A stretch of 6,389 bases of DNA from DAORHV01 sp964448405. Its GTDB lineage: Bacteria; Patescibacteriota; Gracilibacteria; Peribacterales; Peribacteraceae. The DNA is taken from the NCBI GenBank assembly GCA_964448405.1, contig CAYUVW010000046.1, positions 1-6,389 on the forward strand, written 5' to 3'. Both the position numbers and the translations under genes were made by a program. The notes beneath the pieces were generated by a model. That model was not told the origin of the DNA, did no database searches, and saw nothing but the letters and a program-made list of their open reading frames with translations. Positions 1-5,374 of this stretch are shown here, piece by piece (positions within the stretch are counted from its first letter, which is position 1; each line of letters opens with the position of its first letter).

Positions 1-28
1 TCGACGGGCCATTGTGGGTCAAAGGCGC

Positions 29-34
29 TACACT
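29..34 (+). promoter_or_regulatory. Putative -10 box (TACACT) for leaderless pseudouridine synthase gene
   Basis: TACACT ends 7 bases before the GTG at 42, so transcription would begin at or next to the start codon. No clear -35 hexamer is visible at the expected distance, although only 28 bases precede the box. The same hexamer precedes the minus-strand gene starting at 3886 with nearly the same spacing, which is the main support. Confidence 0.35.
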
Positions 35-41
35 CGCGTTC

Positions 42-764
42 GTGCAAGAACGTATTCAGAAGATTTTGTCGGCTCGCGGCATCTGCTCACGTCGCAAGGC
101 GGAGGAGTACATCATCGCCGGTTTAGTGAAGGTGAACGGCGTGGTTGCCACGCTGGGCCAGAAAGCCGATCCAGAGGTCGATACGATCGAGTGTAGTGGC
201 AAGGTGGTCCAAGATCGCGCAGAAATGCTCTATTACCTCATGAACAAGCCGGAAGGGGTGGAGACGACCAACATCCCCCACAAACGCCCAGGAGAGGCCC
301 CCTCGGTGCGAGATTTATTGCCTGCCAAGCTGCAGGGCAAGATCTCCCCCGTCGGACGACTGGATAAAGATTCCTCGGGATTGTTGCTGTTCACCAACGA
401 CGGCGTACTCGCCTACCGCCTCACCCATCCGAAATTTCACCATGAGAAGGAATATGACGTCATCCTCGATCGCGAGATCAGCCCTTTCGACTGCAAAAAA
501 CTCGAAGCCGGCTTCGAGATGGACGGCAGTATGACCAAACCCCTGAACGTGAAGAAAATTCGTCACAACGTCATTCGTATCGTGCTCACCGAAGGCAAGA
601 ACCGTCAGATCCGGCGCATGTGCCAGTACGTGGGGTATACGGTGAAGGAGTTGCAGCGTATCCGCATCGAGGGGCTCACCGATCCCAAGCTACCCCAAGG
701 AGCGCTTCGAGCCCTAACCAAAGAGGAAAAAGCGGGACTTTTGCGCTCGATTGGTGTACAATGA
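42..764 (+). CDS. RsuA/RluB-family rRNA pseudouridine synthase
   Basis: A 240-residue enzyme that isomerises a specific uridine in ribosomal RNA to pseudouridine. An N-terminal S4 RNA-binding domain (about residues 1-60, beginning VQERIQKIL and containing SRRKAEEYI) precedes the catalytic domain. The family motif GRLDKDSSGLLLFTNDG (residues 105-121) carries the catalytic aspartate at 108, and EGKNRQIRRM (184-193) is the second conserved block. Length matches RluB/RsuA enzymes. The GTG at 42 is chosen because family members begin right before the S4 domain; an in-frame TTG at 12 would add ten residues with no counterpart and would overlap the putative -10 box. No Shine-Dalgarno is visible. The target could be 23S rRNA (RluB type) or 16S rRNA (RsuA type), and the sequence alone does not decide, so no symbol is given. 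It ends in TGA, 90 bases before the next gene on the same strand. Confidence 0.93.
   Translation: MQERIQKILSARGICSRRKAEEYIIAGLVKVNGVVATLGQKADPEVDTIECSGKVVQDRAEMLYYLMNKPEGVETTNIPHKRPGEAPSVRDLLPAKLQGKISPVGRLDKDSSGLLLFTNDGVLAYRLTHPKFHHEKEYDVILDREISPFDCKKLEAGFEMDGSMTKPLNVKKIRHNVIRIVLTEGKNRQIRRMCQYVGYTVKELQRIRIEGLTDPKLPQGALRALTKEEKAGLLRSIGVQ
734..762 (+). promoter_or_regulatory. Possible promoter for the beta-CASP nuclease gene
   Basis: A good -10 hexamer, TACAAT (757-762), overlaps the last codons and stop of the pseudouridine synthase gene. Seventeen bases upstream is GGGACT (734-739), a weak -35 that keeps the GAC core. Transcription would start near 769 and leave a leader of about 86 bases before the ATG at 855, unlike the leaderless arrangement of the neighbouring genes. 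Cotranscription with the upstream gene is equally possible. Confidence 0.3.
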
Positions 765-854
765 AAAGATCGCTTTCAAGAAACGTCGAATAGCGAACAA
801 ATACCCTCATTGCGCAATTCCACATTCTGGATTTGCACTTCACCATTCCCACCA

Positions 855-2264
855 ATGGTTAAAATCACTTTTACGTCTCATGGCGCCGCTCGCGAAGTGA
901 CTGGCACCTGTCACGAGCTCAATATCGGCGGGAAGCGCATCTTGCTCGATTGCGGAATGTTCCAGGGCAAGCGTAAGGAGTCGGCGGAAAAGAACTCGTT
1001 GTTTACATTCGATCCATCGAAAGATATCGACGCCATGATCTTGAGTCATGCGCATATGGATCACACCGGACGCATCCCTTTGCTCTACAAAAAGGGCTAC
1101 GCCGGAGCAATCTTCTGCACGTATGCCACCCAAGATCTTACGGCTGTCATGCTGCAAGACGCCGCATACATTCAAGAGAAGGACGAGGACTTTTACCGCC
1201 GTCATTTGAAAAATTCCATGATTCCGGTGACCGGTCCTTTGTATACCCAGCAGGATGCCAGCGAGGTGATGAAGCTGTTTGTCGGCAAAAATTACCATGA
1301 GCGTTTCCAGGTCATTCCGGGCGTCTACTGCACGTTCATGGAGGCCGGCCACATTCTGGGTGCCGCCATGTTGCTCATTGAGGTTGAAAGCGACGGCAAG
1401 CTCATCCGCATTGGCTTCTCTGGCGACCTCGGTCGTTCCTCGTTGCCGATTATCCGCGACCCGGAACAGATGCCGAACGTGGATTACCTCATTTGCGAAA
1501 GCACATACGGCGACCGCGGCCACGACGATATCGCCACCGCTCGCGACAAGTTGCGCGATGTCATCATTCGAACCAGCAATCGCGGCGGCAAGGTCCTTAT
1601 TCCGGCGTTCTCGCTGGAGCGTACGCAGGAGATTGTCTACGACTTGCATGTCCTGTGGGACAATAAGGAAATTCCTGCAGTGCCCATCATCATCGACTCG
1701 CCGTTGGCGTCCAAGGTCACCGAGATTTTCCGTCGCCATCCCGAATGCTACGACCAGGATATGTTCGATCGCTTCCTGAGTAAGGCGCATAACCCGTTCC
1801 AGTTCTCGTTGGTGAATTACACCGAGAGCGTGGACGAAAGCAAGGAACTCAACGGCGCGCGCGGCCCCATGATCATCATGGCCGGTTCGGGCATGTGTGA
1901 GGCCGGACGCATTCGTCATCACCTTCGTAATGAGCTGGAAGACCCGCGTAACACGGTTTTGGCCGTGGGCTACATGGCCGAGAACACGCTGGGGCGCCGC
2001 ATTATCGACAAGCAGTTCACCGACGTCACCATCTTCGACGAAGTGGTGCAGAAGAAGTGCGAGATCGAGTACATCAATGCGTATTCCGGACACGCCGACT
2101 GCAATGATTTGGATTCGTACATCGCCAAAATCCCCGGCGTGCAGAAATTGTTCTTCGTGCACGGCGAAGAGAAGGGCATGATGGCGATTGCCAAGCGCAC
2201 CATGGCGGCTCGCCAGCTGGAGATCAACCTGCCTGAACGCGAACGCGTCTACGAATTGAACTAG
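855..2264 (+). CDS. MBL-fold beta-CASP ribonuclease (CPSF73/TTHA0252-like)
   Basis: A 469-residue metallo-beta-lactamase-fold RNA hydrolase with a complete beta-CASP insertion, expected to cut RNA with two active-site zinc ions in the cytoplasm. Visible zinc-site motifs are SHAHMDHTG (residues 64-72), the histidine of GHILGA (166) and the aspartate of FSGDLGR (191). The beta-CASP motifs are present: A, the glutamate in CESTYGD (215); B, the histidine in SGHAD (413); C, the histidine in FVHGEE (436). The length fits the compact bacterial family typified by Thermus TTHA0252 and related to eukaryotic CPSF73. It lacks the C-terminal extension of RNase J and an N-terminal KH domain. The ATG at 855 begins MVKITFTSHGAAREVTG, the usual family start. 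An upstream TTG at 810 would add 15 unlikely residues. No Shine-Dalgarno is visible. Whether it acts as endo- or exonuclease cannot be read from the sequence. Confidence 0.94.
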   Translation: MVKITFTSHGAAREVTGTCHELNIGGKRILLDCGMFQGKRKESAEKNSLFTFDPSKDIDAMILSHAHMDHTGRIPLLYKKGYAGAIFCTYATQDLTAVMLQDAAYIQEKDEDFYRRHLKNSMIPVTGPLYTQQDASEVMKLFVGKNYHERFQVIPGVYCTFMEAGHILGAAMLLIEVESDGKLIRIGFSGDLGRSSLPIIRDPEQMPNVDYLICESTYGDRGHDDIATARDKLRDVIIRTSNRGGKVLIPAFSLERTQEIVYDLHVLWDNKEIPAVPIIIDSPLASKVTEIFRRHPECYDQDMFDRFLSKAHNPFQFSLVNYTESVDESKELNGARGPMIIMAGSGMCEAGRIRHHLRNELEDPRNTVLAVGYMAENTLGRRIIDKQFTDVTIFDEVVQKKCEIEYINAYSGHADCNDLDSYIAKIPGVQKLFFVHGEEKGMMAIAKRTMAARQLEINLPERERVYELN

Positions 2265-2287
2265 GCCACAGAACCTCTCTGGTGGCC
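2264..2287 (+). terminator. Weak hairpin after the beta-CASP gene
   Basis: GGCCAC (2264-2269) pairs with GTGGCC (2282-2287), and AGA/TCT extends the stem around a short loop with one bulged G. It begins at the last base of the stop codon, as terminators often do. No T tract follows directly (the next bases are CACAACGC), so intrinsic termination is doubtful. A T run at 2313-2317 lies too far away to belong to it. Confidence 0.2.
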
Positions 2288-2315
2288 CACAACGCAACGT
2301 ATGGCGCGTATATTT

Positions 2316-2343
2316 TTGACAACCCTGCGTGAAGTCCTAGTGT
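2316..2343 (+). promoter_or_regulatory. Promoter TTGACA-N16-TAGTGT
   Basis: A perfect -35 consensus (TTGACA, 2316-2321) is followed after 16 bases by TAGTGT (2338-2343), a weaker -10. The box ends 8 bases before the ATG at 2352, giving a leaderless or nearly leaderless mRNA. A T-rich run (TATTTTT) immediately precedes and overlaps the -35. The absence of a Shine-Dalgarno before 2352 agrees with leaderless translation. Confidence 0.55.
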
Positions 2344-2352
2344 GAAGCACTA
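2338..2352. promoter_or_regulatory. Inverted repeat TAGTG-N5-CACTA over -10 box and start codon
   Basis: TAGTG (2338-2342) and CACTA (2348-2352) form a perfect 5-base inverted repeat with a 5-base centre. It covers the -10 box and reaches the first base of the ATG. If the transcript is leaderless the repeat would act as DNA, for example as an operator, rather than as an RNA hairpin. A 5-base arm is short enough to occur by chance. Confidence 0.25.
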
Positions 2353-3116
2353 TGAAACTTCTCGATCGTTACGTCGGCGCTCCTGCCGCAGTGCGGACTC
2401 CGGCAGTGTTTGCCGACATGTTGGCCGCCGCAGGGAAGAATGTGCGCGGCAAAGTCACGTCGCTGCTCACGGCGGATGATTGGCAGGCACACGTTCAGAG
2501 TTGTGTTGCCGTCATTGGCGAAGAAGCCGATCGCCAAGGAGTCCGGCTCATTCACCCAGACGAGCAGCAGGTCCTGGTTCGCGTGGAAACGTCTACACTC
2601 ATGGTAAAAACCATTGTGCGCCGTATGTTGACGGAGATCGGTGTCGATGACCTCAGTTTCATCGATGACATGCAGCCCGATGAAGCCAGGGAATTGGGTG
2701 CGGGATATGCCTTGCATCGCCGCAAACACACCAATCATTTCGTATTCCACAATCATATTCCGCAGAGCGGCTTTCCGGTGGATGCCGCCATAGACACCGG
2801 CAATACAGGGTTGTTTTTGTTCGACGTCACCACATCGCAGGAATCCTGGCGTGCGGCCGTTGAAACAGATGAGCATCGCCTGGTTCCCGCCCGCCCGCTT
2901 ATCAGCCGTGCGGGTGGCGCCGATCTGCAAAAATTCAATGTGCTGTTGGATGACGGCGCATCGCATCGCGCAGATCGTATGCGCAAACATCACGACGGCG
3001 TCCATGCGGTGACGTTGCCGCTGCGCGATGAAGCCTTTGTCTTGGCTCAAACCGCGTATAAGCGCGTGCGCCCGTACGTTCTGACAACGCCCCAACAAGA
3101 CGACGAAGCAGTTTAA
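2352..3116 (+). CDS. Uncharacterised protein with an LFDxTT motif
   Basis: A 254-residue soluble protein of no family I recognise, with no signal peptide or membrane segment. The N-terminal half (about 1-115) is mixed charged and helical-looking. The C-terminal half holds HNHI (133-136), VDAAI (143-147) and LFLFDVTT (154-161) followed by ES (164-165). The gene at 4006-5106 has a matching block in the same order. The spacing, an acidic residue in a hydrophobic strand and then a second strand ending in an acidic residue, recalls PD-(D/E)XK nucleases, but the usual lysine is a threonine, so nuclease function is speculation. The ATG at 2352 is supported by the promoter just upstream. A reading frame of similar length on the opposite strand is judged a shadow: it lacks the promoter and the shared motif. 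The 3' end overlaps the convergent gene by 4 bases. Confidence 0.75.
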   Translation: MKLLDRYVGAPAAVRTPAVFADMLAAAGKNVRGKVTSLLTADDWQAHVQSCVAVIGEEADRQGVRLIHPDEQQVLVRVETSTLMVKTIVRRMLTEIGVDDLSFIDDMQPDEARELGAGYALHRRKHTNHFVFHNHIPQSGFPVDAAIDTGNTGLFLFDVTTSQESWRAAVETDEHRLVPARPLISRAGGADLQKFNVLLDDGASHRADRMRKHHDGVHAVTLPLRDEAFVLAQTAYKRVRPYVLTTPQQDDEAV

Positions 3117-3886
3117 TCCTTCGGCTTTCGCATGTCTTTCGCCGCATCATGCGGAACCGGAATCTGCGGAATATGGAAGCCTTGCTTGTAGCGGTAACCA
3201 ACAGCCGCATTCGTCCATGCACGTACGGACTCCACCTGCTTGGGCATGCGCTCGTTCACGTCGATCACATCGCTGGTGTAATTCAAGACGAGCGCGAAAT
3301 GCGGGCTGTGGCGCGGATGATGCATTTCGTTTATCGGCTCGTAGTAGGGTGCCATGACGAATGCCATTAGCTTTCGCAGACTGCCTGTTTGAGCGTGCAG
3401 GACCGTAAGCGCGGCCGGCCCTTCGATCATGAACATGTTGTCCATCAGCTCCCTGTTCTGCGGCTGGCCTACCCAAGTCGGCCCATGCGCCATTCGCATC
3501 TGTTGCTCGCGGTCCATGTACACCAATTGTTCGACTGCATCCGCAGGCATGCTGAATTGCAATAACTGTCGGATCATCGAGCGGTTGGCCATACACGCGC
3601 TTTGCAACGTTGCAGCGTAGAGTTCATAGGCGTATGCGTGACCTTCCTCATAGCTCGACGGGTCCTCGTCGGGAATTGCCATGAGAATCGTCTTTTCACC
3701 CAGGCTGAATCCGGCGATGGCTTTCCCGTACGCCTCCATACTGCTCGGGTCGTTGAATTGCGGAGCAGGACAATACGCAATTTGGTTTTGCTTGGCCGCG
3801 TATGTGCCAAAGCCGCAGCCTACCTCGCCGCTCAGTATGCCGGCATGCACTGTGTCGCGCCGTCGCTCAAAATTTGGGGTCGCCAA
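3113..3886 (-). CDS. Uncharacterised Met-rich protein
   Basis: A 257-residue protein that I do not recognise. It has no signal peptide and no convincing membrane segment, so it is probably cytoplasmic. The middle is rich in methionine (12 of residues 99-188), and a Met/His cluster, MHHPRHSPH, lies at 188-196. Cysteines occur at 24, 39 and 98 but in no clear zinc-finger spacing. Metal binding is possible but unproven. The TTG start at 3886 is chosen because TTGTCT-N17-TACACT ends 8 bases upstream on this strand, matching the leaderless layout nearby; no Shine-Dalgarno is visible. It converges on the gene ending at 3116, with the two TAA stops overlapping, and diverges from the gene at 4006. 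It shows no obvious similarity to either neighbour. Confidence 0.72.
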   Translation of the reverse strand: MATPNFERRRDTVHAGILSGEVGCGFGTYAAKQNQIAYCPAPQFNDPSSMEAYGKAIAGFSLGEKTILMAIPDEDPSSYEEGHAYAYELYAATLQSACMANRSMIRQLLQFSMPADAVEQLVYMDREQQMRMAHGPTWVGQPQNRELMDNMFMIEGPAALTVLHAQTGSLRKLMAFVMAPYYEPINEMHHPRHSPHFALVLNYTSDVIDVNERMPKQVESVRAWTNAAVGYRYKQGFHIPQIPVPHDAAKDMRKPKD

Positions 3887-3894
3887 AGTGCCGC

Positions 3895-3923
3895 AGTGTA
3901 CTCATGGGCTCTGCGTGAGACAA
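3895..3923 (-). promoter_or_regulatory. Promoter TTGTCT-N17-TACACT for leaderless minus-strand gene
   Basis: Read on the minus strand, TTGTCT (3923-3918) is followed after exactly 17 bases by TACACT (3900-3895). The TTG start codon begins 8 bases further on at 3886. Both hexamers are close to sigma-70-type consensus and the spacing is optimal. This is the best-formed promoter in the window and the main reason for choosing the TTG start. Confidence 0.6.
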
Positions 3924-3959
3924 TATGGTCATTGGGTGCTGTAGCAGTCACAAACTTGC

Positions 3960-3987
3960 TTTTTATATAAAATATGATATTAATATA
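3960..3987. other. AT-rich island in divergent intergenic region
   Basis: Of these 28 bases only one (G at 3976) is not A or T, in an otherwise moderately GC-rich window. The island lies between the divergent starts at 3886 and 4006, immediately upstream of the TGTTACAAT box. It could be an UP element, a DNA-unwinding or bending site, or a binding site for a nucleoid protein. It contains secondary -10-like words such as TATGAT (3973-3978). Confidence 0.5.
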
Positions 3988-3991
3988 GAGT

Positions 3992-4000
3992 TGTTACAAT
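3992..4000 (+). promoter_or_regulatory. Extended -10 promoter TGTTACAAT
   Basis: TACAAT (3995-4000) is preceded by TGT, giving an extended -10 element that can work without a -35, and no good -35 is visible. The hexamer ends 5 bases before the ATG at 4006, placing the transcription start on or beside the start codon. The AT-rich island just upstream could strengthen it. No Shine-Dalgarno is present. Confidence 0.5.
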
Positions 4001-4005
4001 CGTCC

Positions 4006-5106
4006 ATGATCAATTTTCAGGCCGATACACTCAAAAAAGCCGCTCGAACAAGCGAGGTTGAGCCGAATACGACGGCATCGATCCAGAATATTCTGTATGC
4101 CACAGGCAAGGTGCGCCTGCGTATTGCCGAGGATTTTTTGGCAACCGAAAGGGTTATGAACAAAGGCGAGCAACATGCACAACGCCAGATGCGCATTGCG
4201 AAATTACTGGGGGATTTGCGTTCAGTGTTCGCCCGCAATATTGCGGCGTTGGAATTCGAACGTGCGCCGGTGCCAAAGAATGGCCATGGATACCTCGAAG
4301 GTCATTTGGATGCCAAGCGCATTGGAAAGCCATATTCCCTGGCAAAATCTGTCGCCGAATGTGCGCAAGCATGGAACGTACTCGAGCGGCTTATGAAGCA
4401 GTTCTTGGATAATCAACAAGAGCATGACCGACATATCCAGGATATGCGTACGGTATTGAATTTCGCCGAATTCAAAAAAGGCGCCGAGCTGGATTCCTTC
4501 GATCATTGGGATTATGCCGTTGGCCATTGCTCCGAACGCATTCTCATTTCGTTGCTGGAGCATTTGTTTGCGATTGCCAAGGGCGGCAACGCACTTACAT
4601 TCGTGCGGCCTGATTCCGCCGAAGTTGCAGCGTTGTTCGGTCGGCAGAATATCAAGCTGCACTCCACTACCTCGCACAACGTTATTGTAGAGGGTCCATG
4701 GAGCGATTACGGCTACGAGCTCGATGCGATCATTGCACGCCGGGGACAGAGCGGCGCTATCGAGGATCTCATGCTCTTCGACGCCACAACCAACGAGTCC
4801 AACATGCGCGAGAAAGTCGCGCGTAATGCGCCAAAGGAAAGCCATTTTCATCAATTGCAGAAGATGCTGGAGCCAAGCGGCTGCAAGGTCAGCGCCATTA
4901 CCGCAGTCATGACGTACGACCGCATCGGTGTCATTGATCACGGCAAGCAGGTTCGAGGAATTCAGGAGCCAATCGTTCCGGACATGTTCACGGCCTTTGT
5001 GCCGTGCGGCAATACGCTCGATATGCTTGCCCGCCAAACGGCCGCAGAAATGCGTCTGCCCGTCGATGAGCAGCGCCAGTACCAGCATCGCTGGCAAGGC
5101 TGGTAG
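4006..5106 (+). CDS. Uncharacterised two-part protein with an LFDxTT motif
   Basis: A 366-residue soluble protein that I do not recognise. Residues 1-200 look largely helical and charged, with no membrane segment. The C-terminal part holds HNVI (224-227), YELDAII (237-243) and LMLFDATT (255-262) followed by ES (264-265), then a predicted helix with MREKVARNAPKE and a hydrophobic strand VSAITAVMTYD. The same ordered block occurs in the gene at 2352-3116. The strand-turn-strand acidic pattern (ELD, then FDAT) resembles a divergent PD-(D/E)XK core. Lysines at 270 and 277 in the next helix could stand in for the missing motif lysine, but that is inference. The ATG at 4006 is preferred over an upstream in-frame GTG-type start (3925) because the extended -10 box lies between them and the extra residues look non-coding. 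It ends in TAG, 40 bases before a convergent gene. Confidence 0.75.
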   Translation: MINFQADTLKKAARTSEVEPNTTASIQNILYATGKVRLRIAEDFLATERVMNKGEQHAQRQMRIAKLLGDLRSVFARNIAALEFERAPVPKNGHGYLEGHLDAKRIGKPYSLAKSVAECAQAWNVLERLMKQFLDNQQEHDRHIQDMRTVLNFAEFKKGAELDSFDHWDYAVGHCSERILISLLEHLFAIAKGGNALTFVRPDSAEVAALFGRQNIKLHSTTSHNVIVEGPWSDYGYELDAIIARRGQSGAIEDLMLFDATTNESNMREKVARNAPKESHFHQLQKMLEPSGCKVSAITAVMTYDRIGVIDHGKQVRGIQEPIVPDMFTAFVPCGNTLDMLARQTAAEMRLPVDEQRQYQHRWQGW

Positions 5107-5146
5107 AGGGTATTTGAACGCTGCGCTTTGCTTGCGTCTCCGCGCG

Positions 5147-5374
5147 TTATGAAGCGCGCAGATGTTTGCCGAAGCGACGCCTCCACACCAGAATTTCTTC
5201 CTTCAGTCTGCGCAGATGCATGAACGTTTCAATCGCCTGCGGCGGCAAATGCTGGATGGCAAATTCCACTTCCTCCAGCGTGGCGTTGGCGAACTGATAG
5301 CGTAGTACATCAGGCATTGCCTCGCGCTCTTCCAGTCGCGCGACCGGGCCGACTCTTTCACTCAACATGTTCAT
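5147..5374 (-). CDS. Small helical protein coupled to the LysRS-HD gene
   Basis: A 75-residue, highly charged protein with no recognised domain, signal peptide or membrane segment. It appears mostly helical, with an acidic middle (ATLEEVEFAIQHL) and a basic C-terminus (VWRRRFGKHLRAS), so nucleic-acid or protein contact is possible but unproven. Its ATG (5374-5372) overlaps the TGA stop of the upstream synthetase fusion as ATGA, the usual arrangement for translational coupling. A second ATG two codons later is an alternative start. It ends in TAA 40 bases from the convergent gene's stop. The ATGA overlap and sensible composition support it as a real gene. Confidence 0.6.
   Translation of the reverse strand: MNMLSERVGPVARLEEREAMPDVLRYQFANATLEEVEFAIQHLPPQAIETFMHLRRLKEEILVWRRRFGKHLRAS

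Noticed and set aside
761..793. Ten-codon frame MKRSLSRNVE overlapping the stop of the pseudouridine synthase gene
   Set aside because: Too short to support; its ATG lies within the candidate -10 box and no leader-peptide pattern such as repeated regulatory codons is present.
840..2297. Long minus-strand reading frame (485 codons) opposite the beta-CASP gene
   Set aside because: The plus strand carries every beta-CASP motif. The antisense frame has no recognisable motif and arises from codon bias of the real gene.
2337..3098. Minus-strand frame of 253 codons opposite the orphan gene at 2352-3116
   Set aside because: The plus strand has a TTGACA promoter and shares a motif block with another gene in the window; the antisense product is less protein-like.
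3602..3970. Plus-strand frame opposite the Met-rich gene
   Set aside because: It runs through the divergent promoters and the AT island, and the minus-strand gene has a strong promoter at its start.
5082..5094. CCAGC-ATC-GCTGG hairpin near the end of the gene at 4006-5106
   Set aside because: It lies inside the coding region with a 3-base loop and no T tract after it, so it is not a convincing terminator.
4222..5097. Minus-strand frame of 291 codons opposite the gene at 4006-5106
   Set aside because: No promoter or motif is visible, and the plus-strand protein has coherent predicted strands and helices and a promoter at its start.
5141..5158. CGCGC/GCGCG inverted repeat at the convergent gene ends
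   Set aside because: A 5-base stem of alternating G and C with no T run on either strand; such repeats are common in GC-rich DNA.
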